This document shows, one piece after another, positions 35,305-45,634 of a stretch of DNA of 64,000 nucleotides. The DNA is from an uncultured Fluviicola sp. (GTDB lineage: Bacteria > Bacteroidota > Bacteroidia > Flavobacteriales_D > Crocinitomicaceae): NCBI GenBank assembly GCA_913009205.1, contig CAJVYC010000014.1, positions 1 through 64,000 on the forward strand, read 5' to 3'. The notes beneath the pieces are model-generated. The model was given only the letters and a program-made list of their open reading frames with translations, ran no database searches and was not told where the DNA came from. The first letter of the stretch is position 1; every line of letters begins with the position of its first letter. Both the position numbers and the translations under genes were made by a program.

Positions 35305-37410
35305 ATGGCTAGAGATCTAAAATTCACAAGAAATATTGGTATTGCCGCGCACATTGATGCAGGTAAGACTACTACGACTGAGCGTATTCTTTATTATGGC
35401 GGTGTAAATCACAAGATTGGAGAAGTTCACGATGGTGGAGCTACGATGGACTGGATGGAGCAAGAGCAAGAAAGAGGTATTACAATTACTTCTGCTGCAA
35501 CAACTCTTAAATGGGATTACCGTAAGCAAGAGTACCACGTAAATATTATTGACACACCAGGTCACGTTGATTTTACTGTTGAGGTAAATCGTTCATTACG
35601 TGTACTTGATGGTTTGGTATTCTTATTTTCTGCAGTTGATGGTGTTGAACCTCAATCAGAAACTAACTGGAGGCTAGCAAACAACTATAACGTTCCTAGA
35701 ATTGGATTCGTTAATAAAATGGACCGTCAAGGAGCTGATTTCTTAAACGTGTGTAAGCAAGTTAAAGAAATGTTAGGAAGTCATGCCTTACCATTACAAA
35801 TCAATATCGGAGCTGAAGATGATTTCATGGGAGTTGTTGATTTAATTAACTTCAAAGGAATTACTTGGAGTGAAGAAGATATGGGAATGACTTTTCAAGA
35901 AATTCCTATTCCAGAAGATATCATCGATGAAGCTCGTGAGTTACGAGGTCAATTGCTTGAAGCAGTTGCTGAATTTGACGAGTCGTTGATGGAAAAGTAT
36001 TTCGAAGATGAAAACTCTTTGACTGAACGCGAAATTTTGAATGCACTGCGTGAAGCGACTATCTCTGGTAAAGTTGTACCAATGATGTGTGGATCTGCAT
36101 TTAAGAATAAAGGAGTTCAGGCAATGTTAGACATGGTAATGGAAATTCTTCCATCTCCAATGGATGTTGAAGCAATTATTGGAACAAATCCTAAGACAGA
36201 CGAAGAAGAGTCACGTAAGCCATCAGTAGATGAGCCTTTCGCAGCTTTAGCGTTTAAAATCGCAACGGATCCTTTCGTAGGTCGTTTGTGTTTTACACGC
36301 GCTTACTCTGGTAAATTAGACGCTGGTTCTTACGTATTAAACGCTCGTTCTGGAAAGAAAGAACGTATTTCACGTATCTTCCAAATGCATGCTGATAAAC
36401 AAAATCAAGTTCCAGAATTAGGAGCAGGTGATATTGGAGCATTCGTTGGATTTAAAGATATTAAAACAGGAGATACATTGTGTGATGAGAAACACCCAAT
36501 CGTATTGGAATCAATGGATTTTCCAGATCCAGTTATTGGTGTTGCAATTGAGCCTAAAACTCAAGCAGATGCCGATAGATTAGGTGTTGGGTTGTCTAAA
36601 TTGGCAGAAGAAGATCCTACTTTCCAAGTGAAAACTGATGAAGATTCAGGACAAACAATTATCTCAGGAATGGGTGAGTTGCACTTGGAGATTATTGTAG
36701 ATCGTTTGAAACGTGAGTTTAAAGTTGAGGTGAACCAAGGTGCTCCTCAAGTTAGCTACCGTGAGAACATTACTGCTCCAGTTGACCATAGAGAAGTGTT
36801 CAAGAAACAATCTGGTGGACGTGGTAAATTTGCAGACATTGTTGTTTTAATTGAGCCTCAAGATGATCTCGAGAAAACAGGATTAGAGTTCGTCAACAAA
36901 ATTAAAGGTGGTAACATTCCTAGAGAATTTATCCCTTCAGTTGAAAAAGGATTCAAAGATTCAATGAAGAATGGTATTCTTGCCGGTTTCGAAATGGACG
37001 CAATGAAAGTTACATTGACAGATGGTTCTTTCCACGCTGTCGATTCAGATGCTTTGTCTTTTGAATTGTGTGCTAAGTTGGCATTCAAACATGCATTGCC
37101 GAAAGCAAGTCCAGTACTTCTTGAGCCAATGATGAACTTGGAGGTGGTAACACCAGAAGAGAACATGGGTGATATCGTAGGTGACCTTAACCGTCGTCGA
37201 GGATTGATGAAAGGAATGGATGATAGAGCTGGATCTAAAGTTGTTAAAGCGGATATTCCATTATCGGAAATGTTCGGTTACGTAACTCAACTTAGAACAA
37301 TGTCGTCTGGACGTGCAACGTCAAGTATGGAATTCTCACACTTCGCTGAAGCTCCGAAAAATGTTGCTGAAGAAATAGTAGCAAAAATTAAAGGTGTAAC
37401 AGCTAAATAA
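35305..37410 (+). CDS. fusA: Elongation factor G
   Basis: The GTPase drives translocation of tRNA and mRNA through the ribosome. The 701-residue protein carries all G motifs: [15 protein letters not shown] (about 15-29), the [11 protein letters not shown] switch I, DTPGHVDF, and NKMDRQGAD. Domains II-V follow, with [20 protein letters not shown] typical of domain IV. It is of normal length. Unusually compared with the E. coli str operon there is no tuf behind it; rpsJ follows after seven bases, which is common in Bacteroidota. Confidence 0.97.
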   Translation: MARDLKFTRNIGIAAHIDAGKTTTTERILYYGGVNHKIGEVHDGGATMDWMEQEQERGITITSAATTLKWDYRKQEYHVNIIDTPGHVDFTVEVNRSLRVLDGLVFLFSAVDGVEPQSETNWRLANNYNVPRIGFVNKMDRQGADFLNVCKQVKEMLGSHALPLQINIGAEDDFMGVVDLINFKGITWSEEDMGMTFQEIPIPEDIIDEARELRGQLLEAVAEFDESLMEKYFEDENSLTEREILNALREATISGKVVPMMCGSAFKNKGVQAMLDMVMEILPSPMDVEAIIGTNPKTDEEESRKPSVDEPFAALAFKIATDPFVGRLCFTRAYSGKLDAGSYVLNARSGKKERISRIFQMHADKQNQVPELGAGDIGAFVGFKDIKTGDTLCDEKHPIVLESMDFPDPVIGVAIEPKTQADADRLGVGLSKLAEEDPTFQVKTDEDSGQTIISGMGELHLEIIVDRLKREFKVEVNQGAPQVSYRENITAPVDHREVFKKQSGGRGKFADIVVLIEPQDDLEKTGLEFVNKIKGGNIPREFIPSVEKGFKDSMKNGILAGFEMDAMKVTLTDGSFHAVDSDALSFELCAKLAFKHALPKASPVLLEPMMNLEVVTPEENMGDIVGDLNRRRGLMKGMDDRAGSKVVKADIPLSEMFGYVTQLRTMSSGRATSSMEFSHFAEAPKNVAEEIVAKIKGVTAK

Positions 37411-37417
37411 GAAAACG

Positions 37418-37723
37418 ATGAATCAAAAAATTAGAATAAAATTGAAATCATACGATCACAATTTAGTTGATAAATCAGCTGAGAAGATCGTTAAGACTGT
37501 AAAGTCAACAGGTGCTGTTGTTAGTGGACCAATTCCATTGCCAACTCATAAAAGAATTTATACTGTATTGAAATCTCCGCACGTTAACAAAAAAGCACGT
37601 GAGCAATTCGAATTGTGTGCGTACAAACGTTTGTTAGATATCTACAGTTCTTCTTCTAAAACTGTTGATGCATTGATGCGTTTGGAGTTACCAAGTGGAG
37701 TAGATGTGGAAATCAAAGTTTAA
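37418..37723 (+). CDS. rpsJ: 30S ribosomal protein S10
   Basis: The 101-residue S10 (also NusE in antitermination) shows [20 protein letters not shown] and [21 protein letters not shown], then [18 protein letters not shown]. It links the str genes to the S10 operon. No separate promoter is seen between fusA and rpsJ. Confidence 0.97.
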   Translation: MNQKIRIKLKSYDHNLVDKSAEKIVKTVKSTGAVVSGPIPLPTHKRIYTVLKSPHVNKKAREQFELCAYKRLLDIYSSSSKTVDALMRLELPSGVDVEIKV

Positions 37724-37758
37724 GTAAATTAAGTTTATAAACAAATAATAGTTAAAGT

Positions 37759-38373
37759 ATGCCAGGAATTATTGGTAGAAAAGTCGGAATGACTAGCGTA
37801 TACAGTGCCGAGGGCAAAGCAATGCCATGCACAGTGATAGAAGCTGGTCCTTGTGTTGTAACTCAGGTTAAAACACAAGACAGAGATGGTTACGAGGCTG
37901 TTCAATTGGGATTTGGAGACCGCAAGGAAAAAAACACTCCAAACGCAATGAAAGGTCACTTTAAGAAAGCTAAGACAGACCCTAAGTCTAGATTAGCTGA
38001 GTTTAAAGGTTTCTCGGAACTTAATCTCGGAGATACAGTAGACGTAAACATCTTTTCAGAAGGTGAATTTGTCGCTGTAGTAGGAACATCAAAAGGTAAA
38101 GGTTTTCAAGGTGTTGTCAAACGTCACAATTTTGCTGGTGTTGGACAAGCAACTCACGGTCAGCACAACAGACTAAGAGCACCGGGTTCTATCGGAGCAG
38201 CTTCTTATCCAGCACGCGTATTCAAAGGAATGCGAATGGGTGGGCAAATGGGTAACGAGCGCGTAAAAATGGAAAACCTTCAAGTCTTAAGAGTTCTTGC
38301 AGATAAGAATTTAATAATAGTGAAAGGGTCTATTCCTGGATCTAAAGGTTCAACCGTATTAATCGAGAAGTAA
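37759..38373 (+). CDS. rplC: 50S ribosomal protein L3
   Basis: L3 binds 23S rRNA near the peptidyl transferase centre. The 204-residue protein has [19 protein letters not shown] at the start, [20 protein letters not shown] and [20 protein letters not shown]. Its stop overlaps the start of rplD (TAATG), so the two are coupled. The 35-base gap to rpsJ contains nothing clear. Confidence 0.97.
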   Translation: MPGIIGRKVGMTSVYSAEGKAMPCTVIEAGPCVVTQVKTQDRDGYEAVQLGFGDRKEKNTPNAMKGHFKKAKTDPKSRLAEFKGFSELNLGDTVDVNIFSEGEFVAVVGTSKGKGFQGVVKRHNFAGVGQATHGQHNRLRAPGSIGAASYPARVFKGMRMGGQMGNERVKMENLQVLRVLADKNLIIVKGSIPGSKGSTVLIEK

Positions 38374-38999
38374 TGAAATTAAAAGTAACAAGCGCAAAAG
38401 GAGCTGCTACGACTAAAGAAGTTAGCTTGTCAAAAGAGGTTTTCGGAATTGAACCTAATGATCACGCTATCTATTTAGATGTTAAGCAACATTTAGCTAA
38501 CCGTCGTCAAGGAACGCACAAGGCTAAAGAAAGAGCTGAAATCTCTGGATCTACAAGAAAGATCAAGAAGCAAAAAGGAACAGGTGGGGCGCGTGCTGGT
38601 AGTATCAAGTCTGGTACTAGAGTAGGTGGTGGTCGTATATTCGGCCCTCGTCCACGTAACTATCATTTCAAGTTAAATGTGAAAACGAAAAGATTGGCGC
38701 GTATGTCAGCTTTCTCTCACAAGGCTAAATCAAATGATATCTTAGTTATTGAAGATCCAAAAATGGATGCGATCAAAACAAAAGATTTCAAAGCTTTAAT
38801 CAGTGACTTGAAATTAGAGAACGAAAAAGTTCTTATGATCTTAGGTGAAAAAAATGATAATGTTTATTTGTCATCACGTAACCTTAAAAAAGTAAAGGTT
38901 GTAACAGCAGATTCTGTAAACACATTTGATGTGTTAAATGCAGGTAAAGTTGTTATGGTTAAAAGTTCAATTGAAGCAATCGAAAAGATTCTAAACTAA
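38373..38999 (+). CDS. rplD: 50S ribosomal protein L4
   Basis: The 208-residue L4 has QHLANRRQGTHKAKERAEIS and the KKQKGTGGARAGSIKSG tunnel-loop region (about 68-84), plus GPRPRNYHFKLN. In gammaproteobacteria L4 represses its own operon; no such evidence is present here. It overlaps rplC by one base and is followed by rplW after seven bases. Confidence 0.96.
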   Translation: MKLKVTSAKGAATTKEVSLSKEVFGIEPNDHAIYLDVKQHLANRRQGTHKAKERAEISGSTRKIKKQKGTGGARAGSIKSGTRVGGGRIFGPRPRNYHFKLNVKTKRLARMSAFSHKAKSNDILVIEDPKMDAIKTKDFKALISDLKLENEKVLMILGEKNDNVYLSSRNLKKVKVVTADSVNTFDVLNAGKVVMVKSSIEAIEKILN

Positions 39000-39006
39000 T
39001 TGAGAG

Positions 39007-39303
39007 ATGAAGAATATTATTAAAAAGCCAATCATTACAGAAAAAGCAACGGGACAAAGCGAAATCTTTAACCGTTTCACATTTGCTGTAGATAGAAGTG
39101 CTAATAAGATTGAAATTAAAAATGCCGTCGAGAACATGTATGGGGTCAAAATTACTGACGTACGTACCATGAATTATGGCGGTGGGAAATCCTCTACTAA
39201 GTATACGAACAGGGGTATCGTTGAGCAACCTAGTAAAAAATGGAAAAAAGCCATTGTTACCGTTGCAGATGGAGAGACGATTGATTTATTTAATAACTTT
39301 TAA
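39007..39303 (+). CDS. rplW: 50S ribosomal protein L23
   Basis: The 98-residue L23 sits at the tunnel exit and is the docking site for SRP and trigger factor. It has [19 protein letters not shown] and [17 protein letters not shown]. It lies in the standard position between rplD and rplB. Confidence 0.96.
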   Translation: MKNIIKKPIITEKATGQSEIFNRFTFAVDRSANKIEIKNAVENMYGVKITDVRTMNYGGGKSSTKYTNRGIVEQPSKKWKKAIVTVADGETIDLFNNF

Positions 39304-39314
39304 GTACTAGAAAA

Positions 39315-40139
39315 ATGGGTCTTAAAAAATTCAAGCCTACAACTCCAGGGCAAAGACACAAGATCATTAGTGATTACTCTGATGTTTCCAAAAAAGCTCC
39401 AGAAAAGAGCTTAGTGAAAGGTCGTAGTAAGTCCGGTGGTCGAAACAATGACGGTAGAATGACCATGCGTTATATTGGAGGTGGTCACAAGCAAAAATAC
39501 CGTGAAATTGATTTCAAAAGAGAAAAGCATGGTGTACCTGCAACTGTAAAGTCGATCGAGTATGATCCAAACAGAACTGCGCGTATCGCTTTGTTGTATT
39601 ATGCAGATGGTGAAAAACGCTACATTGTTGCCCCTGAAGGATTGAAGGAAGGTGATAAAGTAATGTCTGGAGCTGAAGCAACTCCTAACGTTGGAAACGC
39701 TATGTTTTTAGCTGATATTCCATTGGGAACTGTGATTCATAATATCGAAATGAAGCCTGGAAAGGGTGGAGCGATTGCTCGTGGAGCAGGAACTTACGCT
39801 CAGCTGAACGCAAGAGATGGTCGTTACGCAATTGTTAAAATGCCTTCTGGTGAAACTAGATTGATCTTAACAACTTGTTTAGCAACGATCGGATCTGTAT
39901 CTAATTCTGAACACAACCTATCTGTTTCTGGTAAAGCCGGAAGAACGAGATGGCAAGGACGTCGTCCTAGAGTACGTGGTGTCGTTATGAACCCTGTCGA
40001 TCACCCAATGGGTGGTGGTGAAGGTAAGAACTCCGGTGGTCATCCAAGATCGCGAAACGGGATTCCTGCTAAAGGATTTAAGACACGTTCGAAGAAGAAA
40101 TATTCGAATAAGTTTATTGTTGAAAGAAGAAAAAAATAA
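39315..40139 (+). CDS. rplB: 50S ribosomal protein L2
   Basis: L2 is needed for subunit joining and peptidyl transferase function. The 274-residue protein shows [18 protein letters not shown] and the hallmark [19 protein letters not shown] (about 225-243) containing the essential histidine. Spacing to rplW is 11 bases. Confidence 0.97.
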   Translation: MGLKKFKPTTPGQRHKIISDYSDVSKKAPEKSLVKGRSKSGGRNNDGRMTMRYIGGGHKQKYREIDFKREKHGVPATVKSIEYDPNRTARIALLYYADGEKRYIVAPEGLKEGDKVMSGAEATPNVGNAMFLADIPLGTVIHNIEMKPGKGGAIARGAGTYAQLNARDGRYAIVKMPSGETRLILTTCLATIGSVSNSEHNLSVSGKAGRTRWQGRRPRVRGVVMNPVDHPMGGGEGKNSGGHPRSRNGIPAKGFKTRSKKKYSNKFIVERRKK

Positions 40140-40146
40140 TTAGGAT

Positions 40147-40425
40147 ATGAGTCGTTCATTAAAAAAACCACCTTTTGTGCACTACAAGCTTATGAAGCGA
40201 GTAGATGACGCAGCAGATTCAGGTAGCAAGCAAGTTATCAAAACATGGTCAAGAGCAAGTACTATAACTCCTGAGTTTGTTGGACTAACTTTCGCAGTTC
40301 ATAATGGTAATAAATTTATTCCTGTTTTTTGTACAGAGAACATGGTTGGTCACAAGCTTGGAGAATTTGCTCCAACTCGTAACTTCCGTGGTCACGGTGG
40401 GAATAAAAAAGATAAGAAAAGATAG
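40147..40425 (+). CDS. rpsS: 30S ribosomal protein S19
   Basis: The 92-residue S19 contains [18 protein letters not shown] and the conserved [20 protein letters not shown] and [12 protein letters not shown]. It lies between rplB and rplV, two bases from the latter. Confidence 0.97.
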   Translation: MSRSLKKPPFVHYKLMKRVDDAADSGSKQVIKTWSRASTITPEFVGLTFAVHNGNKFIPVFCTENMVGHKLGEFAPTRNFRGHGGNKKDKKR

Positions 40426-40427
40426 TT

Positions 40428-40853
40428 ATGGGAGCTAGAAAAAGATTAAAGGCAGAAGTAAGAAAAGAGGCAAATAAGTCAATCGCATTCGCGAAATTGA
40501 ATAAGTCTCCTATTGCGCCTAGAAAAATGAGATTGGTTGCAGATCTTATCAGAGGAGTTGAGGTAAACAAAGCTCTAAACGTATTGCAGCATAACGCTAA
40601 AGATGCATCAGTTAGCCTTGGAAAATTACTTCGTTCAGCGATTGCCAATTGGGAAGCAAAGAATGAAGGTCAAAACATCGAGGAAACTACTCTTTACGTT
40701 AAGGAAATCCAAGTTGATAGTGCAGCAATGTTGAAAAGAATTCAACCAGCTCCTCAAGGAAGAGCGCATAGAATTAGAAAAAGATCAAATCACGTAACTC
40801 TCATCGTTGATGCTAAAGTCGCGAATAGCGATGAAGCTAAAAGCGCAGAATAA
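40428..40853 (+). CDS. rplV: 50S ribosomal protein L22
   Basis: L22 lines the exit tunnel and is a site of macrolide resistance. The 141-residue protein has [20 protein letters not shown] and [20 protein letters not shown], the tunnel loop. Its C-terminal tail ([13 protein letters not shown]) is a little longer than the ~110 residues of E. coli L22, as usual in this phylum. Confidence 0.96.
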   Translation: MGARKRLKAEVRKEANKSIAFAKLNKSPIAPRKMRLVADLIRGVEVNKALNVLQHNAKDASVSLGKLLRSAIANWEAKNEGQNIEETTLYVKEIQVDSAAMLKRIQPAPQGRAHRIRKRSNHVTLIVDAKVANSDEAKSAE

Positions 40854-40863
40854 TTTTAGATAA

Positions 40864-41592
40864 ATGGGACAAAAAACAAATCCGATAGGAAATAGATTGG
40901 GTTTCATCCAAGGATGGGATTCTAATTGGTATGGAGGCAATGACTACAAAGATAAAATCGTCGAAGACGATAAAATCCGTAGATACCTTACAGCTCGTTT
41001 ATCTAGAGCAAGCATTGCTAAGATTATAATTGAACGTACACTTAAGTTGGTAACCGTTACTATCAACACTGCACGTCCAGGAGTAATCATTGGTAAAGGT
41101 GGTCAAGAGGTTGACAAATTGAAAGAAGAGTTGAAGAAGTTGACGAAAAAAGAAGTTCAAATCAACATTTTCGAGGTTAAACGTCCAGAATTGGATGCTC
41201 GATTAGTTGCAGATGGAATTGCTCGTCAAATTGAAGCTCGTATTTCTTTCAGAAGAGCAATAAAAATGAGCATCGCGAGTACAATGCGTATGGGATCAGA
41301 AGGAATCAAAGTAAAGATTTCCGGAAGATTGAATGGCGCAGAAATGGCTCGTTCAGAGATGTACAAGGATGGACGTACTCCGTTACATACGTTCAGAGCT
41401 GACATCGATTACGCTTTGGCAGAAGCACACACTACTTATGGCCGTATCGGTATAAAGGTATGGATCATGAAAGGTGAAGTTTATGGCAAACGTGATTTAT
41501 CACCAAACATCGGTCAAGCTTCTGGAAAAGGAGGTGGAAAAAGACAGCACGGAGGTGGTGCAGGTGGAGGTAAAAGAAGACCAAAAAAATAG
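40864..41592 (+). CDS. rpsC: 30S ribosomal protein S3
   Basis: The 242-residue S3 contains the KH domain motif [20 protein letters not shown] (about 75-94) and the S3 C-terminal domain ([20 protein letters not shown]). It ends in a Gly/Lys-rich tail ([21 protein letters not shown]). A hairpin sits in the gap before rplP. Confidence 0.97.
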   Translation: MGQKTNPIGNRLGFIQGWDSNWYGGNDYKDKIVEDDKIRRYLTARLSRASIAKIIIERTLKLVTVTINTARPGVIIGKGGQEVDKLKEELKKLTKKEVQINIFEVKRPELDARLVADGIARQIEARISFRRAIKMSIASTMRMGSEGIKVKISGRLNGAEMARSEMYKDGRTPLHTFRADIDYALAEAHTTYGRIGIKVWIMKGEVYGKRDLSPNIGQASGKGGGKRQHGGGAGGGKRRPKK

Positions 41593-41593
41593 A

Positions 41594-41613
41594 AGTTTCG
41601 AGCAATCGAAACT
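41594..41613 (+). promoter_or_regulatory. Perfect 8-bp hairpin with GCAA tetraloop between rpsC and rplP
   Basis: AGTTTCGA (41594-41601) and TCGAAACT (41606-41613) close on a GCAA tetraloop (GNRA type). There is no T run, so it is more likely an RNA processing or stability element, or a protein-binding site, than a terminator. Confidence 0.45.
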
Positions 41614-41639
41614 ATGAACAAAATTAATATCATAGAAAG

Positions 41640-42068
41640 ATGTTATCACCAAAAAGAACCAAATTTAGAAAAGCCCAGAAGGGAAGAAACAGAGGTATTG
41701 CTCATAGAGGAAGTACTGTTGATTTCGGATCTTTCGGACTAAAGACTTTGGAGCCAGGATGGCTTACATCCCGTCAAATTGAAGCTTCTCGTATCGCCGT
41801 TACTAGATATATGAAGCGTGAAGGGAAAGTATGGATCCGCATTTTCCCAGACAAGCCGGTTACAGCAAAACCAGCAGAAGTACGTATGGGTAAAGGTAAA
41901 GGGGCTCCAAGTCACTTTGTTGCAGTTGTTAGACCAGGAAGAATCCTTTTCGAATGTGACGGAGTGTCATATGAAACAGCGAAAGAAGCAATGCGATTAG
42001 CAGCACAAAAACTACCTGTGAAATGTAAATTTGTGACGCGTCACGATTTTGTTGTACCAGGAAAATAG
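41640..42068 (+). CDS. rplP: 50S ribosomal protein L16
   Basis: The 142-residue L16 shows [40 protein letters not shown]-like core, and [21 protein letters not shown] hairpin in the 47-base gap upstream precedes it. Confidence 0.96.
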   Translation: MLSPKRTKFRKAQKGRNRGIAHRGSTVDFGSFGLKTLEPGWLTSRQIEASRIAVTRYMKREGKVWIRIFPDKPVTAKPAEVRMGKGKGAPSHFVAVVRPGRILFECDGVSYETAKEAMRLAAQKLPVKCKFVTRHDFVVPGK

Positions 42069-42075
42069 TTAGAAA

Positions 42076-42270
42076 ATGAAGCAGCAAGAAATTACAAAGA
42101 TGTCTGACGCAGACATTAGAGATCAAATCGCGACAACAAGCGAGACATTAGAAAAAATGAAATTGTCTCATACCGTTGCTCCAATGGAGAACCCATTGCA
42201 GATCAAAGACGTTAGAAGAACTGTCGCGAGATTGAAAACAGAATTAACTAAAAGAGAAGCTCAAGCCTAG
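42076..42270 (+). CDS. rpmC: 50S ribosomal protein L29
   Basis: The 64-residue L29, at the tunnel exit next to L23, has an N-terminal MKQQEITKMSDADIRDQI and the helical VRRTVARLKTELTKREAQ. It starts seven bases after rplP. Confidence 0.93.
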   Translation: MKQQEITKMSDADIRDQIATTSETLEKMKLSHTVAPMENPLQIKDVRRTVARLKTELTKREAQA

Positions 42271-42297
42271 GCTTGAGTCTCCAAAATTAAGCTTACA

Positions 42298-42555
42298 ATG
42301 GAAAAGCGAAATTTAAGAAAAGAACGTATAGGGATTGTTACTAGTGACAAGATGGACAAGTCTGTTGTTGTTTCTGTAGAAAGAAAGGTAAAACACCCTA
42401 AGTATGGAAAGTTCGTGAAGAACACTACTAAGTTCGTAGCTCATGATGAGAAAAATGAATGTGGAGAAGGTGATACAGTGCGTATCATGGAAACACGTCC
42501 TCTTTCGAAGTCAAAGAACTGGAGATTAGTAGAGATTGTTGAACGCGCTAAATAA
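42298..42555 (+). CDS. rpsQ: 30S ribosomal protein S17
   Basis: The 85-residue S17 contains [20 protein letters not shown] and [20 protein letters not shown], the S17 core fold, plus [20 protein letters not shown]. Standard gene order follows. Confidence 0.96.
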   Translation: MEKRNLRKERIGIVTSDKMDKSVVVSVERKVKHPKYGKFVKNTTKFVAHDEKNECGEGDTVRIMETRPLSKSKNWRLVEIVERAK

Positions 42556-42564
42556 TTAAGAGTA

Positions 42565-42933
42565 ATGATACAAACTGAATCAAGACTAAAAGTAGCAGAC
42601 AACTCTGGAGCAAAGGAGGTATTGTGCATCCGTGTTTTAGGAGGTACGAAACGTCGTTATGCTTCTGTAGGAGATAAAATTGTCGTTACTGTTAAAAGTG
42701 CAATGCCTTCAGGTGCTGTTAAAAAAGGAACAGTAGCAACGGCAGTAATAGTAAGAACTAAGAAAGAAGTACGCCGCCCAGACGGTTCATACATCCGTTT
42801 CGATGATAACGCTTGCGTTATCTTGAACCCAACAGGGGAGATGAGAGGAACTCGTATCTTTGGCCCGGTTGCTCGTGAGCTTCGTGATGCTGACTTTATG
42901 AAAGTTGTTTCATTAGCCCCAGAGGTACTTTAA
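42565..42933 (+). CDS. rplN: 50S ribosomal protein L14
   Basis: The 122-residue L14 begins [20 protein letters not shown] and has the [20 protein letters not shown] motif at the C-terminus. It contacts translation factors on the 50S subunit. Confidence 0.97.
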   Translation: MIQTESRLKVADNSGAKEVLCIRVLGGTKRRYASVGDKIVVTVKSAMPSGAVKKGTVATAVIVRTKKEVRRPDGSYIRFDDNACVILNPTGEMRGTRIFGPVARELRDADFMKVVSLAPEVL

Positions 42934-42952
42934 TTTTATAAGAACTGAAGTT

Positions 42953-43267
42953 ATGCAACAGAAATTACACATTAAAATTGGAGACACTGTTAAGGTAATT
43001 AGCGGTGAATCTACAGGTCAAGAAGGAGCAATCCTTTCGATCGATAAGAAAAAGATGCGTGCAAAAGTAGGAGGTGTTAATCTTATTAAGAAACACCAAA
43101 AGCCTAGCGCAGCAGACCCTCAAGGAGGAATCGTGGAAATGGAAGCAGGAATCCACATTTCAAACCTTATGATTGTTCACAATGGTCAAGCAACTCGCGT
43201 TGGTCGTAAATTGAACAAAGAAGGAAAATTAGTACGTTATTCAAAAAAGTCCGGGGAGGAATTATAG
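42953..43267 (+). CDS. rplX: 50S ribosomal protein L24
   Basis: The 104-residue L24 has the KOW motif [20 protein letters not shown] (about 8-27) and the [20 protein letters not shown] section. It is an early 50S assembly protein. It lies one base before rplE. Confidence 0.96.
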   Translation: MQQKLHIKIGDTVKVISGESTGQEGAILSIDKKKMRAKVGGVNLIKKHQKPSAADPQGGIVEMEAGIHISNLMIVHNGQATRVGRKLNKEGKLVRYSKKSGEEL

Positions 43268-43268
43268 T

Positions 43269-43820
43269 ATGAGTTATACACCAAGACTTCGTGAACAGTA
43301 TAAAGCTGATATTATTCCAGCTTTAACTGAAAAGTTCGGTTACAAATCTTCAATGAAGGTGCCGAAACTTACAAAGATTGTGATTAGCCAAGGTGTCGGT
43401 GATGCCGTAGCTGATAAAAAACTAGTAGACACTGCGGTAGAAGATTTATCGCGTATCGTTGGTCAAAGAGCAGTAGCAACTATTTCAAAAAAGGATATCT
43501 CGAATTTCAAATTGAGAAAAGGGATGCCTATTGGAACTAAAGTTACATTAAGAGGTGACAATATGTACAACTTCTTAGATCGTTTTATTGCGGTTGCTTT
43601 ACCAAGGACTCGTGATTTCAAAGGAGTGAACGCTAAAGGGTTCGATGGAAGAGGAAACTTTAACATGGGTATTAAAGAGCACATCATTTTCCCAGAGATT
43701 GATATCGATAAAGTAAATCGTATCATGGGTATGGACGTGACTTTCGTTACCACGGCAGACAGTGATGAAGAAGGACATGCATTACTTGATGCATTCGGAT
43801 TCCCATTTACAAAAAAATAA
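43269..43820 (+). CDS. rplE: 50S ribosomal protein L5
   Basis: The 183-residue L5 binds 5S rRNA. Visible motifs are [40 protein letters not shown] and [20 protein letters not shown]. It starts one base after rplX, implying coupled translation. Confidence 0.97.
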   Translation: MSYTPRLREQYKADIIPALTEKFGYKSSMKVPKLTKIVISQGVGDAVADKKLVDTAVEDLSRIVGQRAVATISKKDISNFKLRKGMPIGTKVTLRGDNMYNFLDRFIAVALPRTRDFKGVNAKGFDGRGNFNMGIKEHIIFPEIDIDKVNRIMGMDVTFVTTADSDEEGHALLDAFGFPFTKK

Positions 43821-43826
43821 GAAGAG

Positions 43827-44141
43827 ATGGCTAAAGAATCAATGAAAGCGCGTGAGCGCAAGAGAGAAAAGTTAGCAGCTCGTTACGCAAGTAAACGTGC
43901 AGAGTTAACTAAGATCTTAAAATCTTCAGATACGTCTGAAGAAGCACAAGATGCGAAGTGGGATGCAATGATGAAATTGCAAAAGCTCCCTGCTAACTCG
44001 GCTCAAGTTAGAGTTCACAACAGATGTGGATTAACTGGTCGTCCTAGAGGTTATATGCGTCAGTTTGGTCTTTCTAGGGTAACATTCCGTGAAATGGCTT
44101 TGGACGGTAAGATCCCAGGTGTTAAAAAAGCAAGTTGGTAA
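43827..44141 (+). CDS. rpsN: 30S ribosomal protein S14 (long form)
   Basis: The 104-residue S14 has the conserved [20 protein letters not shown] (about 61-80) and the [15 protein letters not shown] end. It is about 15 residues longer than the ~89-residue S14 that I expect in many Bacteroidota, because of a [20 protein letters not shown] segment (about 33-52). It thus resembles the ~101-residue enterobacterial form. It lacks the CxxC...CxxC zinc site. A hairpin and an internal promoter follow it. Confidence 0.95.
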   Translation: MAKESMKARERKREKLAARYASKRAELTKILKSSDTSEEAQDAKWDAMMKLQKLPANSAQVRVHNRCGLTGRPRGYMRQFGLSRVTFREMALDGKIPGVKKASW

Positions 44142-44168
44142 AAGAGAGCATTTAAGGTGAATAGATAT

Positions 44169-44199
44169 AAAGATGAGGGCAAATTTGCCTTTCATCTTT
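44169..44199 (+). terminator. Terminator-like hairpin (attenuator) between rpsN and rpsH
   Basis: AAAGATGA (44169-44176) pairs with TCATCTTT (44192-44199), and GGC/GCC pairs inside, closing on a small loop. It is followed by a T-rich tract. It could reduce read-through into the second half of the ribosomal operon. Confidence 0.55.
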
Positions 44200-44215
44200 T
44201 CTCTTTATAACTTTG
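44184..44215 (+). promoter_or_regulatory. Internal promoter before rpsH (TTTG - 20 - TAACTTTG)
   Basis: TTTG (44184-44187) and TAACTTTG (44208-44215) both match the Bacteroidota consensus exactly and are 20 bases apart. The -33 element lies in the loop region of the hairpin 44169-44199. The predicted leader of ~65 bases before rpsH can form a further hairpin (GGTTTCA with TGAAAACC). Confidence 0.7.
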
Positions 44216-44285
44216 CCCTCCGAAAAAGTATAAACTGGTTTCAGGTTCAATATTTTTTGAAAACCGTTACCGCAATTAAAATAGT

Positions 44286-44684
44286 ATGAATACAGATCCA
44301 ATAGCAGATTTTTTAACTCGTATCCGTAACGGAAGTTCGGCTGGGTTGAAAGCAGTAGAAATTCCAGGTTCAAACACAAAAAGAGCAATGACTCAGATTT
44401 TGTTTGATCAAGGATATATCACAAACTTCAAGTTTGTAGATGATGACAAACAAGGTATCATTAAGATAGCTTTGAAATACAATCCATCAACTAAAGTTCC
44501 TGCAATTACTAAAATGCAAAGAGCTTCTAGACCAGGTCTTAGAAAATATAACGGAGCAAAAGAAATGCCACGTGTATTGAACGGTCTTGGAATTGCGATT
44601 GTTTCAACATCTAAAGGTGTTATCACAGGAAAGCAAGCAAAGAGAGAAAATGTAGGAGGAGAAGTTCTCGCTTACATCTATTAA
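44286..44684 (+). CDS. rpsH: 30S ribosomal protein S8
   Basis: The 132-residue S8 binds 16S rRNA helix 21 and in E. coli regulates the spc operon. It has the N-terminal DPIADFLTRIRNGSSAGLKA and C-terminal IVSTSKGVITGKQAKRENVG. Position after an internal promoter and a structured leader makes it a good candidate for similar control, but no binding site is demonstrated. Confidence 0.97.
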   Translation: MNTDPIADFLTRIRNGSSAGLKAVEIPGSNTKRAMTQILFDQGYITNFKFVDDDKQGIIKIALKYNPSTKVPAITKMQRASRPGLRKYNGAKEMPRVLNGLGIAIVSTSKGVITGKQAKRENVGGEVLAYIY

Positions 44685-44703
44685 TAGTTAAATATTAAGA
44701 AAA

Positions 44704-45255
44704 ATGTCAAGGATAGGTAAATCCCCAGTAACAATCCCGAGTGGAGTAGACGTGAAAGTTGACGGTAACATAGTTACAGTTAAGGGCCCTAAAGGTGAGT
44801 TGACTCAAGAAATGAATTCTTGTGTATCAATGAGCATTGATGGAGCAACAATAACTTTCACCCGCGAATCAGACACGCCTGATCACAGAGCTAAACACGG
44901 TTTATACCGTTCATTAGTTCACAATATGTGTATTGGAGTATCGGAAGGGTTCAAGAAGCAATTAGAAGTGGTAGGAGTAGGATACCGTGCAAACGCTAAT
45001 GGTCAAAAATTAGAGTTATCACTAGGTTTTTCTCACCCATTTGTAATAGAGCTTCCTAATGAAATTAAGGTATCAACAGAGTCCGCTAAAGGTAAGGCAC
45101 CAGTTATAACACTGGAGTCTCACGATAAGCAATTAGTAGGACAGGTCGCTGCCAAAATTCGTTCCCTCCGTAAACCAGAACCGTACAAAGGAAAAGGTGT
45201 TAAATACGTGGGTGAAGAACTCAGAAGAAAAGCTGGTAAAACAGCAGCGAAGTAA
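44704..45255 (+). CDS. rplF: 50S ribosomal protein L6
   Basis: The 183-residue L6 has SRIGKSPVTIPSGVDVKVDG, EVVGVGYRANANGQKLELSL and the KPEPYKGKGVKYVGEELRRK end. It is standard in length and place. Confidence 0.97.
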   Translation: MSRIGKSPVTIPSGVDVKVDGNIVTVKGPKGELTQEMNSCVSMSIDGATITFTRESDTPDHRAKHGLYRSLVHNMCIGVSEGFKKQLEVVGVGYRANANGQKLELSLGFSHPFVIELPNEIKVSTESAKGKAPVITLESHDKQLVGQVAAKIRSLRKPEPYKGKGVKYVGEELRRKAGKTAAK

Positions 45256-45278
45256 TAATTAGATATCATTAATTAGTT

Positions 45279-45632
45279 ATGGCATTTAGCAAAGTAACAA
45301 GAAGAGCAAAAATCAAAAGAAGAATCAGAAAGAATGTGTCTGGAACTTCTATGATGCCTCGTTTGTCTGTTTTTAGAAGCAACAAACAAATCTACGCTCA
45401 AATTATTGACGATTCGACTGGAACTACGATGGTTTCAGCGACATCTTACAATAATAAAGAGGCTGCAAAGGGAAACAAAGTTGAACAAGCAGCAATCGTA
45501 GGTAAAGAAGTGGCAGCAAAAGCAATTAAGGCCGGAATTGATAAAGTAGTATTCGATAGAAATGGATACCTATATCACGGTAGAGTTAAATCACTAGCTG
45601 ACTCAGCGAGAGAAGGCGGACTAAAATTTTAA
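45279..45632 (+). CDS. rplR: 50S ribosomal protein L18
   Basis: The 117-residue L18 binds 5S rRNA. It has [20 protein letters not shown] and [20 protein letters not shown], and ends two bases before rpsE. Confidence 0.97.
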   Translation: MAFSKVTRRAKIKRRIRKNVSGTSMMPRLSVFRSNKQIYAQIIDDSTGTTMVSATSYNNKEAAKGNKVEQAAIVGKEVAAKAIKAGIDKVVFDRNGYLYHGRVKSLADSAREGGLKF

Positions 45633-45634
45633 GA

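Noticed and set aside
43463-43861. 132-codon ORF antisense to rplE
   Set aside because: It overlaps a certain ribosomal gene over its whole length and resembles no family.
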